Position numbers and translations under genes: made by a program. 64,000 bases of DNA, taken from NCBI GenBank assembly GCA_028290285.1, contig JAQGKD010000008.1, positions 1-64,000 on the forward strand, written 5' to 3'. The stretch is from Hyphomicrobiales bacterium. GTDB taxonomy: Bacteria; Pseudomonadota; Alphaproteobacteria; Rhizobiales; Beijerinckiaceae. Below, one piece after another: positions 1-7,653 of this stretch. The first letter of the stretch is position 1. Every line of letters begins with the position of its first letter. Below the pieces are notes generated by a model. That model was not told where the DNA came from and searched no databases. It saw only the letters and a program-made list of their open reading frames with translations.

Positions 1-445
1 CGCAATAGTTGTGCACGATCGCAACGTCGCCCGCATGCCAGTCGTAGCGGATGCCGTCGTGGATCTCGTAGCCGTCGCCGTCAAGAATGTAGAAGGCGGC
101 TTCGTTCACGTGGCCATGCTGCTGCGAAGATGCGCCCGGCGCGTATTCTTCAAGATGCAGATGGAACGTCTGCGTGATGCCGTCCTTCGGCTCCACGTAA
201 TGGCGGCTGAAGCACTGCGGGCCATCGACGAAGTTGATGTCCTTGGCCTTGCGCACGCGCGGCACGGCGCGCAGGCGGTCGAGTTCGCCCTTGATGTTGT
301 ACTCGCCCTGAATGGCGCGAACGAAGATGCGATCCTTCTTCGAGTGATAGAGATTCGCAACTTTCTCTTCGGTCGTCTGCTTGCTCGAATTGTGCCCGAT
401 ATCGGCGGAGGCACCCGCTTTTTCTACTCTTGAATCATCTGCCAT
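1..445 (-). CDS. cupin-domain protein, C-terminus beyond window edge
   Basis: The reading frame opens at ATG 443-445 and is still open at base 1, so about 148 N-terminal codons are visible and the C-terminus is missing. The visible part ends in a cupin-like stretch: HLHLEEYAPGASSQQHGHVN, then a Tyr/Gly-rich strand (YILDGDGYEIHDG) and WHAGDV, which matches the two conserved cupin motifs with His ligands for a metal. Cupins of this kind are often dioxygenases or isomerases of aromatic catabolism, which fits the neighbours, but no substrate can be assigned. The start is supported by a purine-rich GGGAGAG a few bases upstream. The same 12-base leader, GACCGGGAGAGA, precedes the binding-protein gene that starts at 5016. 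Confidence 0.75.
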   Translation of the reverse strand, partial: MADDSRVEKAGASADIGHNSSKQTTEEKVANLYHSKKDRIFVRAIQGEYNIKGELDRLRAVPRVRKAKDINFVDGPQCFSRHYVEPKDGITQTFHLHLEEYAPGASSQQHGHVNEAAFYILDGDGYEIHDGIRYDWHAGDVAIVHNYC

Positions 446-493
446 AGTTCTCTCCCGGTCAAAACGCTGTCTTGATTGAAGCCGTTTTACAGA

Positions 494-1495
494 TCACTGC
501 ATGAACGGCTTCATCTTGTCGACGAGCTCCTTGGGGCTCGCGTAGATCTGTCTCACCAGTGCCTCCAGATGCGGGCCGTCTTTCGGCTCGACTTCCAGTT
601 TTGACTTGGCCGCATCGGCGATGAATTCCGGATCCTTCATCGTCTTTTCGAATGCCTCGCGCAATGCGCCGAGCTTGTCGGCCGGCAGGCTCGGTGGCGC
701 CACGAAGGGACGCCCGATGCCCTGCCCCGCATAGAGGAAGCGGATCGCAGCCTTCTGGTCCTCAGTCTTGCCGAGATCGCCGACGAAGGGCGCGTCGACA
801 TGCGGGTTTGGCTCCGCACCGCCCTGGAAGAGAATCTTGACGGTCTTGTTCTTGATCCAGTCGGGGCGCTTGCCGATGACGCTGTCGAGCGACTCACAAA
901 TGCCGTCCACCTCGCCGCGCTCCATCGCCAGGAACACATCCGCCGAAGACGGGAAGCCGGACACGAGCTTGAACTTCGTGCCTATCAGGGCATTCAGCGC
1001 GTTCGGATAGGTGCGCGTGCCCGATCCCGGGCCGACGTCGCCCACGATCAGCTCTTTGGTGAAGAGATCGTCGACGCTCTGCACGGCGGCCCTTGTGTTG
1101 GCGATGCAGACATTGGTGTCCGTCGCGGGCGTGCCGAGCCAGGTCATCTTGGTCGCGTCGAAACGCGCGCCGGGTGCGCCTATGATCGGGCCGACCGCGA
1201 CATCGCGCGAGATGAGTCCGATAACTGTGCCGTCCTTCGGCGCGATATTATAGATCCAGCTCGCGGCGACATAGCTTCCCGCGCCGGGCATGTTCTGGAC
1301 GATGACGTTGGGATTTCCAGGGAGAAACTGTCCGATGTGCCGTCCGACAAGGCGTGCCCAGACGTCATAGCCGCCACCCGGCCCAAATCCCACGACGATC
1401 GTCAGGCTCTTTCCGCCTCCTGCCGACTGCGCCAAGGCAGAGGTCGCGGCGAGCGCAGTGAATACGGCACCGAGCATCAGGCTTCTAAAACGCAT
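494..1495 (-). CDS. TctC/Bug-family tripartite tricarboxylate transporter substrate-binding protein
   Basis: A 333-residue secreted protein with a signal peptide (hydrophobic core LMLGAVFTALAATSALAQ) and the Bug/TctC signature IVVGFGPGGGYDVWARLVG near the mature N-terminus. This family binds carboxylates in the periplasm for a TctAB membrane pair. No tctA or tctB lies nearby, so it is an orphan binding protein, as is common for the Bug expansion. A longer open frame reaches 1648, but ATG at 1495 has a GAGAGGG ribosome site and places the signal peptide at the N-terminus. It lies just downstream of, and in the same direction as, the LysR gene. Two copies of the palindrome ATTGCGCAAT lie in its leader. 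Confidence 0.88.
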   Translation of the reverse strand: MRFRSLMLGAVFTALAATSALAQSAGGGKSLTIVVGFGPGGGYDVWARLVGRHIGQFLPGNPNVIVQNMPGAGSYVAASWIYNIAPKDGTVIGLISRDVAVGPIIGAPGARFDATKMTWLGTPATDTNVCIANTRAAVQSVDDLFTKELIVGDVGPGSGTRTYPNALNALIGTKFKLVSGFPSSADVFLAMERGEVDGICESLDSVIGKRPDWIKNKTVKILFQGGAEPNPHVDAPFVGDLGKTEDQKAAIRFLYAGQGIGRPFVAPPSLPADKLGALREAFEKTMKDPEFIADAAKSKLEVEPKDGPHLEALVRQIYASPKELVDKMKPFMQ

Positions 1496-1582
1496 AAATT
1501 CCCTCTCTTCAATCGTTGTGACGATTTCACATGAGCGTCCCCCCAGACGGCGTCGCGGAGGCGGGCCTCCGTCTTTTTGCCT

Positions 1583-1623
1583 ATTGCGCAATTCGAATAC
1601 CGCGCCATGCGCAATTGCGCAAT
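1583..1623. promoter_or_regulatory. two ATTGCGCAAT palindromes spaced 31 bp (candidate operator)
   Basis: The 10-bp palindrome ATTGCGCAAT occurs at 1583-1592 and again at 1614-1623. Their offset is 31 bp, close to three helical turns, so both face the same side of the DNA. They lie between the LysR gene end (1641) and the TctC-type gene start (1495). A dimer-pair or tetramer binding site is the simplest reading; the binding protein is not known. Confidence 0.4.
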
Positions 1624-1640
1624 CGCGACGAGGCCGGCAT

Positions 1641-2561
1641 TCACGCACACGGGCGTCGCCACGCGAGTTCGGCCGCGTCGATCCTCTGCGCCACCAGCGG
1701 AACGATTGCGCCCTTCAGGGCCTTCGCGGTTTCAGGCGCCAGCCCGCGCCGCGTCACCAGCACCAGCGTCCGGCTGATAGTCGGTGCGACAACGCGTCTC
1801 GCCGCAAGCTGCCCCCGGCCGATCTCTTCATAGAACAAGCCGAGCGGCACGATGGAGCAGCGCCCATGGCGCACCAGCAACTCGCGCTTCACGGTGACGG
1901 CCTCAGCCTCGATCAGGTCGAGCGGCGTGCCCTGGGCCTGCGCAATCGTCTCGATCAGCCGCCGCCCGGCCTGGAAGCGCCCGTCGAGGACCAGCGGCAG
2001 GCGCGCCAGATCGTCGAAGCCGATATCGCCGGAGGCGCTGCCCAGCAGGTGCGGCGGCCCGACCAGATACAGATCCTCGGTATAAAGAGGCAGAATATCG
2101 AGCCGTTCCGTGCTCAGGGGGTCGTAGCAGAGCGCGGCATCCAGTTCGCCCGACGCGACGAGCCGCGCCAGCTCGTCGCTGAGTCCCTCCCGTAGCGCGA
2201 TCCGCAACCCGGGACGCACGGTCGCCGCAGCCACGAGGTCAGGCGCGAGCGCGCGCCCCGGTGTCGGCGTCACGCCGAGTGAAACCGACGCCTTCGGTTC
2301 GATCCTGAACCGGCCGAGCGCCGTTTCGGCCGCCTCGACCTCTGCGATAACGCGCTTCGCATGGGCGGCCAGCACTGTCCCAGCCTCCGTCGCGGCAATC
2401 CCGCGTGAATGGCGCTCCAGCAGGGCGACGCCGAACCGCTCCTCGAGCTGCTTCACCTGATAGCCGAGCGCTGGCTGCGACACATGCAGCCGCCGGGCAG
2501 CCGCCGTGAAGCTGCCAGCCTCGGCAACGGCCAGAAAATAACGAAGCTGTCTCAGCAGCAT
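1641..2561 (-). CDS. LysR-family transcriptional regulator
   Basis: A 306-residue LysR-type regulator. The N-terminal winged helix-turn-helix is clear: LRQLRYFLAVAEAGSFTAAA followed by RRLHVSQPALGYQVKQLEER. The rest is the usual effector-binding domain of the periplasmic-binding fold. Such regulators often control a divergent gene and respond to an intermediate of the pathway. Here the divergent gene is the amidohydrolase at 2713 and the co-directional downstream gene is the TctC-type binding protein. The gap in front of its start contains a 23-bp imperfect palindrome at 2606-2628 with the T-N11-A style expected of a LysR box. The effector is unknown. Confidence 0.92.
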   Translation of the reverse strand: MLLRQLRYFLAVAEAGSFTAAARRLHVSQPALGYQVKQLEERFGVALLERHSRGIAATEAGTVLAAHAKRVIAEVEAAETALGRFRIEPKASVSLGVTPTPGRALAPDLVAAATVRPGLRIALREGLSDELARLVASGELDAALCYDPLSTERLDILPLYTEDLYLVGPPHLLGSASGDIGFDDLARLPLVLDGRFQAGRRLIETIAQAQGTPLDLIEAEAVTVKRELLVRHGRCSIVPLGLFYEEIGRGQLAARRVVAPTISRTLVLVTRRGLAPETAKALKGAIVPLVAQRIDAAELAWRRPCA

Positions 2562-2594
2562 TCACGGCTCCTTGCGGCCGGCGGTCCTTTAGCC

Positions 2595-2628
2595 AGCTCT
2601 CACCGAGCTATAAAAATCATTTATGGCT
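2595..2628. promoter_or_regulatory. palindromes in the lysR / amidohydrolase divergent promoter region
   Basis: Two inverted repeats touch each other. AGCTC-N5-GAGCT lies at 2595-2609. AGC-T-ATAAA-N5-TTTAT-G-GCT lies at 2606-2628. The second is AT-rich and resembles a LysR-type recognition site. They sit between the start of the LysR gene (2561) and the start of the amidohydrolase (2713), the usual place for autoregulation and divergent activation. Confidence 0.4.
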
Positions 2629-2712
2629 GTTCTTCAACCTCTGTATTTGCCAAAACGGCGCCGGCCTGTTCTCTGTCGGCCCAACGATTTCCGCCCGGAG
2701 GAGCACCCACCC

Positions 2713-3726
2713 ATGCGCTACATCGACTCGTTCTGCCACTTCTTCCCCCAGGGTCTCTGGGAAAAGATGCTGGAATCCGAAGGCGCTGCGAAAGACATCG
2801 GCAAGCGGATGCGCGGCATCCCCTGCATCTACGATCTCGACGAGCGCCGCCGCTGCGTCGACAAGTTCCGCGAGCACAACTACACGCAGGTCATCTCGCT
2901 CGGCATGCCCCCGCTCGAAGCTTTGGGCACCCCTGAGCAGGTCGAAGAATTCGCGCGCCTCGGCAACGACGGCATGGCTGAACTCTGCCGCAAGTACCCG
3001 GAATATTTCGTCGGCTTCCTCGCCTCGCTGCCGATGAACTCGCCCAACGCCGTCAAGGAGGCCGAGCGCGCCTTCCAGCTCGGCGCCAACGGCCTGCAGG
3101 TCCACACCAACATCAACGGCGACCCGCTCGACGACCCGAAATATTTCGGCGTGTTCGAGACCGCCGCCAAGCACGGCAAGCCGGTGTTCCTGCACCCCTC
3201 GCGCACCGCTGGCGACATCACCGACTACAAGAACGAGCCCAAGTCCAAGTACGAAATCTGGTGGACCTTCGGCTGGCCCTACGAGACCTCCGCCGCCATG
3301 GCCCGTCTCGTGTTCTCAGGCATGATGGACAAGCTGCCGGAACTGAAGGTTCTCGCCCATCATCTTGGCGCCATGGTGCCCTTCTTCGAAGGTCGCGTCG
3401 GCCCCGGCTGGGATCAGCTCGGCAAGCGCACCTCGGACGAGGATTACTCGGTCGTTCTGCAGAACCTGAAGAAGCGCCCCTTCGACTATTTCAAGGACTT
3501 CTACGCCGACACCGCGGTGTTCGGCTCGAAGCCCGCGACTGAGTGCGGCCTCGCCTTCTACGGCGAAGACAAGGTGCTCTTCGCCTCCGACTCGCCCTTC
3601 GATCCCGAGAAGGGCCCCGGCTTCATCCGCGACACCATCGCGGTTCTGGAATCGATCGACATGTCGATCGAGATGCGCGAAAAAATCGGCTTCAAAAACG
3701 CGCAGAAACTGCTCGGCGTGAAATAA
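2713..3726 (+). CDS. amidohydrolase family protein (ACMSD/decarboxylase-type TIM barrel)
   Basis: A 337-residue metal-dependent hydrolase of the amidohydrolase-2 family, which includes aminocarboxymuconate-semialdehyde decarboxylase and gamma-resorcylate decarboxylase. Visible ligand candidates are His9 (FCHFFP), His161 (FLHPSRT), His216/217 (LAHHLGA) and Asp293 (FASDSPFD). The usual first His of the N-terminal HxH motif is Phe7 here, so metal binding or activity may differ. A longer frame opens at 2623, but ATG 2713 is preceded by CGGAGGAG and begins at the family's normal N-terminus (MRYIDSF). It is divergent from the LysR gene and followed by a strong terminator, so it is probably monocistronic. 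A role in ring-cleavage or carboxylate catabolism is an inference from family and context. Confidence 0.85.
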   Translation: MRYIDSFCHFFPQGLWEKMLESEGAAKDIGKRMRGIPCIYDLDERRRCVDKFREHNYTQVISLGMPPLEALGTPEQVEEFARLGNDGMAELCRKYPEYFVGFLASLPMNSPNAVKEAERAFQLGANGLQVHTNINGDPLDDPKYFGVFETAAKHGKPVFLHPSRTAGDITDYKNEPKSKYEIWWTFGWPYETSAAMARLVFSGMMDKLPELKVLAHHLGAMVPFFEGRVGPGWDQLGKRTSDEDYSVVLQNLKKRPFDYFKDFYADTAVFGSKPATECGLAFYGEDKVLFASDSPFDPEKGPGFIRDTIAVLESIDMSIEMREKIGFKNAQKLLGVK

Positions 3727-3765
3727 GGGAGCAATCCCCGACATCAGGTTGAGATGATGATTTGG

Positions 3766-3798
3766 CCCCGCTCGTGAGCAATCACGGGCGGGGTTTTT
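3766..3798 (+). terminator. Rho-independent terminator after amidohydrolase
   Basis: Stem CCCCGCTCGTGA pairs with TCACGGGCGGGG around a 4-base loop (GCAA), with one G-T pair, and is followed by TTTTT. It lies 40 bp after the stop codon of the amidohydrolase. Confidence 0.85.
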
Positions 3799-3832
3799 CG
3801 TTACTGATAAGGCTTGTGCAGAGCATCGCGAT

Positions 3833-3914
3833 CGTCATTTCGAGGAGCGAAGCGACGCGGCAATCCAGGAGCCGCAAGACCGTACTGGATTGCTTCGCTT
3901 AGGTCGCAATGACG
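3833..3914. repeat. dispersed palindromic repeat (full stem-loop copy)
   Basis: The left arm (3833-3868, beginning CGTCATTTCGAGGAGCGAAG and ending GCAATCCAG) pairs imperfectly with the right arm (3885-3914, CTGGATTGC...GCAATGACG). This is a widespread bacterial palindromic intergenic repeat type. A half copy is at 63501-63536, matching the reverse complement of the left arm at about 30 of 36 positions. Confidence 0.7.
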
Positions 3915-3938
3915 GCGCGAAGAGTAGCCCAAGCCCAC

Positions 3939-3969
3939 AAAAAAGGGCGCCCCGAGGGACGCCCCTTTT
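3939..3969 (-). terminator. terminator after ABC binding-protein gene
   Basis: Read on the minus strand: GGGCG, a bulged T, CCC, loop, GGG, CGCCC, then a run of six T. It lies just after the stop codon of the gene at 3994-5016. Confidence 0.75.
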
Positions 3970-3993
3970 CCACCACCCAAAAAGATAATCGTC

Positions 3994-5016
3994 CTACTTG
4001 CCCACCGGCCCAAGCTCCTTCGCCGCCGCCTCGGCAAACGACGTGTCGACCACCTGCTCGACAGTGATATTGCTCGTCACGTCGCCCGTCTCCTTGAAGA
4101 ACGCGAGATCCTTTTTCAGCGAGTCGATGTTCAGCTTTCCGTCGGGGTCGACGCCATGCACGATCATCGTGCGCAGCGTCTTCTCGTCCTTGATGACGGA
4201 ATATTTGGCGAGGATCGCGACCATCTCGTCGGCGCCCGGCCCCGTCAGCTTGCCGTTGACCACAGCCGCGTTGAAATCGCGCACGGCGCGCAGATAGGCT
4301 TTCATGAAGCGCTTGGCGACTTCCGGCCGCTTCTCCGCGAAATCGCCCGAGAACAGGATCGTGGCCGTCTGGGCGTCGGGGTAGAATTCGTCATTGCCCT
4401 TGAAGCGCACGGCAGCGCCGAGTTCCACTATCTTGGAAACCGTCGGCTCGGTCGAAATGCTGCCGTCGATGGCGCCGTTCTGGAAGGCGACCGCGTGCTG
4501 CGGGAAGCCCAGATATATCTTTTCGACGTCGTCGTACTTCAGCCCGACGCTCTTCATCGCCTCGTTCAGCACCGACGCATCGCTGCCGCCGGCGCCCGTG
4601 ATGGCGATTTTCTTGCCCTTGAGATCGGCGAGCGTCTTCACCTTGCCGCTCTCGACGAGATCCTTGCGCACCATGAAAGCCTGGAAACCAGCGCCTTTCA
4701 CATTATGCGCCTTGTCGGCGACGATCTTGATGCGGATGCCGCGTCCCACCGCGTTGTAGAGACCGGCCGAGGCCGCGCCCCCGCCGGCATCGAGCTGGCC
4801 TGCACCCAGCGGTGCCACCATTTTTGCGCCCGTGTCGAAGGAGATGAATTCGGCTTCGATCCCCTCCTGTTTGAAATAACCCTTGGCATCGGCAACGAAC
4901 AGGCCTGCATCGCTGCTCGCGTTGACGACGGCGATGGTGACCTTGTCGGCCGCCTGCGCGACGACGCAACTGCCCGCAAGAAGGGCGACGGCCAGCGCAC
5001 TGGACTTGAACATCAT
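3994..5016 (-). CDS. ABC transporter substrate-binding protein (NMT1/TauA/SsuA type)
   Basis: A 340-residue periplasmic binding protein: signal peptide SALAVALLAGSCVVAQAAD, then a type-2 binding-protein fold with motifs of the NMT1/SsuA family (LFVADAKGYFKQEGIEAEFI near the N-terminus, TLADLKGKKIAITGAGGSDA mid-protein, IDGSISTEP in the second lobe). Such proteins deliver nitrogen-heterocycle, sulfonate or aromatic-acid ligands to an ABC importer. No permease or ATPase gene is nearby. It follows the class II aldolase gene on the same strand, but a strong hairpin with a T-run lies between them, so its transcription may be attenuated or independent. The start is ATG 5016, or ATG 5013 one codon later. 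The leader GACCGGGAGAGA is shared with the cupin gene. Confidence 0.88.
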   Translation of the reverse strand: MMFKSSALAVALLAGSCVVAQAADKVTIAVVNASSDAGLFVADAKGYFKQEGIEAEFISFDTGAKMVAPLGAGQLDAGGGAASAGLYNAVGRGIRIKIVADKAHNVKGAGFQAFMVRKDLVESGKVKTLADLKGKKIAITGAGGSDASVLNEAMKSVGLKYDDVEKIYLGFPQHAVAFQNGAIDGSISTEPTVSKIVELGAAVRFKGNDEFYPDAQTATILFSGDFAEKRPEVAKRFMKAYLRAVRDFNAAVVNGKLTGPGADEMVAILAKYSVIKDEKTLRTMIVHGVDPDGKLNIDSLKKDLAFFKETGDVTSNITVEQVVDTSFAEAAAKELGPVGK

Positions 5017-5035
5017 GTGTCTCTCCCGGTCATTT

Positions 5036-5072
5036 TTTAAAAAGACGGCGGCGGCGCTTCGCCGCCGTCCGT
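5036..5072 (-). terminator. intrinsic terminator/attenuator between aldolase and binding protein
   Basis: On the minus strand GACGGCGGCG-type arms (GGCGGCG-AAG-CGCCGCC) are followed by GTCTTTTT. It lies between the aldolase stop (5088) and the binding-protein start (5016), so it would reduce read-through inside an otherwise co-directional cluster. Confidence 0.7.
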
Positions 5073-5087
5073 CATGGACTCAGCCGG

Positions 5088-5858
5088 TCAGCCGGCGGGA
5101 TCGGTCTTGGAGAAGCCGGGGCCCATGGCCCAGGCCTGCGGAACATATTCGCGCTCGACTTCGCGGCACCAGTTTTCCCAGCCACGTTCCCACGTGAAGC
5201 CGGCACGGCCGCGCGTGTTGGCGGCGATTTCGCCATCCGACAGATAATGCACGTTGTCGCCGAGCTGCAGCGCCTTGATGAGCATTTCCGCATTGGCTTC
5301 CATGTAGACCGATGTGAACACCGCCTCGCGGATCGAGCGTCCCAAAACGACGCTGCCATGGCCGCGCATCAGCGACACCGTGCGCGAGCCCAGCGTCTTG
5401 GCGAGATCGCGGCCCATGTCCATGTTGGTCACGAGCAGATTGGTCTCGTCGCCGAACTTGGTGCTGATGTCCCAGTTCGGAATGTCTCCGCCGATCGGCG
5501 CGCACATATGCATGATCGGGCGCATCTTGCGGCCGGTGACGGTGAAGGGCACGACATTCGGGCTGTGGTTGTGCACGACCGACATGGCGTCCGGGCGGGC
5601 TTCCAGGATCGCGCCGTGGATGAAGCGCTCCGAATAGGGCTTGCCGGGTTCCGCGCCGACGATCTGGCCGTCGAGCGTGAATTCCATGATGTCGTCTTCG
5701 ACGAGCACGCCGGGCGCACGCGCGCGCGACATCAGGAAGTGGCCGGGAATCTCGGGATGGCGGACAGAAATATGACCGAAGGAGTCGACGACGTGGTGAT
5801 GCGCCAGAATTCGGTTGGCGGTAACGAGTTCTTGCCTGAGCTGGGTCAGATCGGTCAT
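5088..5858 (-). CDS. class II aldolase/adducin family protein
   Basis: A 256-residue protein of the class II aldolase fold, a zinc-dependent aldolase, epimerase or decarboxylase family. The expected metal ligands are visible: His96 and His98 in VVHNHSP, and His167 in MRGHGSV. Glu77 in SERFIHGA is at the usual acid/base position. The N-terminal HHVVDSFGHISVRHPE matches the family's ligand-binding loop. It sits between an FAD monooxygenase upstream and a binding protein downstream on the same strand, so a step in breakdown of an oxidised aromatic or sugar-acid derivative is plausible. Homologues of this size are also found as ring-cleavage-product decarboxylases. The substrate cannot be assigned. 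Confidence 0.85.
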   Translation of the reverse strand: MTDLTQLRQELVTANRILAHHHVVDSFGHISVRHPEIPGHFLMSRARAPGVLVEDDIMEFTLDGQIVGAEPGKPYSERFIHGAILEARPDAMSVVHNHSPNVVPFTVTGRKMRPIMHMCAPIGGDIPNWDISTKFGDETNLLVTNMDMGRDLAKTLGSRTVSLMRGHGSVVLGRSIREAVFTSVYMEANAEMLIKALQLGDNVHYLSDGEIAANTRGRAGFTWERGWENWCREVEREYVPQAWAMGPGFSKTDPAG

Positions 5859-5891
5859 TCACGTCCTCCACTTTTTTTGGGTCGCTATTGA

Positions 5892-5928
5892 ATTCGGGCG
5901 GCCCGGTTTCCGGTGCCGCCCGCTTGAA
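5892..5928 (-). other. GC-rich hairpin between monooxygenase and aldolase genes
   Basis: Arms GGGCGGC and GCCGCCC with an inner CCGG/CCGG pair form a stable hairpin in the 78-bp gap. No T-run follows in either direction, so it looks more like an mRNA-stabilising or processing element than a terminator. Confidence 0.4.
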
Positions 5929-5936
5929 TAGCGCGT

Positions 5937-7544
5937 TTAGTGGCCGGTTGCCACGGCTGCGATCTCAGCCGGATCTTCCGGCGCATGATTTCCACGCCAT
6001 ACAATGTGCATGTCGGGACGCAGCAGGATCAAATCGTAACCATAGATCTCGCGGGCAATCTGGTCCGGCACGTCCATCACCGTGATCGGCGCGTTGAAAC
6101 TCTGCATCGCCTTCTCGAGGCCGGACGTTTCCGCGCGCGAGCTGCCGAGCTTCAGCAACGTGTAACCATCGGGCAGACGGTCCTGCATGGCGGTGCCGTC
6201 GTTGAGCCAGACATGGGGAAGACGCGCGCCGGGCCAGGTGGTGGGCACATATTCGCGGAACAGATGTTCGGGCCCGCCCGGAATATCCATGATGATGGGG
6301 GAGTCGATGTAGCGATAGCCCATCTCCGCGCCAATCATCTCGTTGGTCTTGCGCTGCTCGACATCGGCAACATTGGCGAGGCTCTCGCGGTTCTGCCGGC
6401 CTTCCAGCGTATTTTCACGGATGTTCGGACGATACATCGAACGCCATTTGCGACGCCCGAGCGAAGCATAACGCGACGCGCCGATGTTGCGCTCGCCCAC
6501 CTGCCTGCGCTCGTGCTCGTAGGAGCCCAGAAGATTGGGTCCGCCCCAGCCCTGGAGGGTCGCGGCGAGTTTCCACGACAGGTCGAAGGCATCGCCCACG
6601 CCCGTGTTCATGCCCAGCCCGCCGGTCGGGATGACGAGATGCACGGCATCGCCGGCGAGGAACACGCGGCCATCGCGGTAACGATCGGCAACAAGCAGGT
6701 TCTGCTTCCACGGTGCGCAGGACAGCATTTCGTATTTGACCGGGAAACCAACGGCCTTTTCGAACTGCGTTTTCATCTCCTCGTCCGAGCCGACGATCGA
6801 ATGCAGCGTCCAGTGAACGGTTGAATCCTGCATGATCAGGAACGTCGCCTTGTCGTCGGCCACGTGATAATGGCGCCCCTTTCCGGGGCCGTTGCCCTGC
6901 GGCAGCTTGTCGAACAATTCGTCGCAGCGGTAGAGCGCCTGGCGCAGGTCCATCAACCCGCCTTCGCCACGCAATTTGATGCCAAGCTGCTTGCGCACGG
7001 GGCTGTTGCCGCCATCGCAGCCGACCAGATATGTGGCGCGGATCGTCTCGGTCTTGCCCCCGCTCTTCACCGTCGCGGTGACGCCCTGCTCGTCCTGCGC
7101 GAAGGACACGAACTCGGTCGAGAAGCGCACGTTCACCGAAGGCAGGCTTTCCGCCACCTTCTTCAGCAGCGGCTCCACGGAATATTGCGAGATGAGCTGA
7201 TAAGGCTCGAGCGCGCCGGTGCCGTCATTGGTGACGCGGCAATCGTCCTTGGCCTCGTTGACTGAGGGATAGCGCAGGCGCAGCAGCGGCGGCTCGGCGA
7301 GGCTGAGAACGACATAGACATCCATCGGGCAGTCGCCACGCAGTCCCGCCGCGCGGATCTGGTCGGCAAGGCCGATGCGCCGGTACATTTCCATGGTGCG
7401 CGCATTGACGCGTTCCATCTTGGGCAGGAACTGCGGTGCGTCCTTCTGCTCGATCAGCGTGCACTTCACGCCGCGTTTGCCGAGATCGATGGCGAGCGTC
7501 AGGCCGACCGGGCCGGCTCCAACAATGAGAACATGCGTATCCAT
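5937..7544 (-). CDS. FAD-dependent aromatic-type monooxygenase
   Basis: A 535-residue flavoprotein monooxygenase of the UbiH/PHBH-like group (FAD-binding-3). Motifs: the dinucleotide fold VLIVGAGPVGLTLAIDLG at residues 5-22, the DG motif (YLVGCDGGNSPVR), and the second FAD motif GDAVHLVIPTGGLGMNTGVG. A C-terminal thioredoxin-like extension (LLRPDMHIVWRG) is typical of the larger phenol/resorcinol hydroxylase branch. It probably adds one oxygen to an aromatic ring using NAD(P)H. The start at 7544 has a GGAGGAG site; the open frame upstream to 7808 overlaps the iclR gene and is not coding. A 15-bp palindrome shared with the other end of iclR lies 77 bp upstream, suggesting IclR control. Confidence 0.9.
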   Translation of the reverse strand: MDTHVLIVGAGPVGLTLAIDLGKRGVKCTLIEQKDAPQFLPKMERVNARTMEMYRRIGLADQIRAAGLRGDCPMDVYVVLSLAEPPLLRLRYPSVNEAKDDCRVTNDGTGALEPYQLISQYSVEPLLKKVAESLPSVNVRFSTEFVSFAQDEQGVTATVKSGGKTETIRATYLVGCDGGNSPVRKQLGIKLRGEGGLMDLRQALYRCDELFDKLPQGNGPGKGRHYHVADDKATFLIMQDSTVHWTLHSIVGSDEEMKTQFEKAVGFPVKYEMLSCAPWKQNLLVADRYRDGRVFLAGDAVHLVIPTGGLGMNTGVGDAFDLSWKLAATLQGWGGPNLLGSYEHERRQVGERNIGASRYASLGRRKWRSMYRPNIRENTLEGRQNRESLANVADVEQRKTNEMIGAEMGYRYIDSPIIMDIPGGPEHLFREYVPTTWPGARLPHVWLNDGTAMQDRLPDGYTLLKLGSSRAETSGLEKAMQSFNAPITVMDVPDQIAREIYGYDLILLRPDMHIVWRGNHAPEDPAEIAAVATGH

Positions 7545-7620
7545 GAGCCAGCTCCTCCGCACAGGGCGATTAGCGCTGATACGCCCCCCGTGGGCCGTCG
7601 TCAAGAAAATACAGGCAAAT

Positions 7621-7635
7621 TCCCACCATGCGGGA
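7621..7635. promoter_or_regulatory. candidate IclR operator, site A
   Basis: TCCCACCATGCGGGA, a near-perfect 15-bp palindrome. It is identical at 14 of 15 positions, in the opposite orientation, to the site at 8540-8554. It lies in the promoter region of the monooxygenase gene. Confidence 0.55.
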
Positions 7636-7653
7636 TTTGCGCAGTAAGTTCGT

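Noticed and set aside
461..488. AAAACG-N16-CGTTTT inverted repeat between cupin and TctC-type genes
   Set aside because: Short AT-biased arms; could be a weak terminator or operator, but nothing else supports it.
3801..4037. 78-codon minus-strand frame after the amidohydrolase
   Set aside because: It covers a palindromic repeat, a terminator and the end of a binding-protein gene; no coding support.
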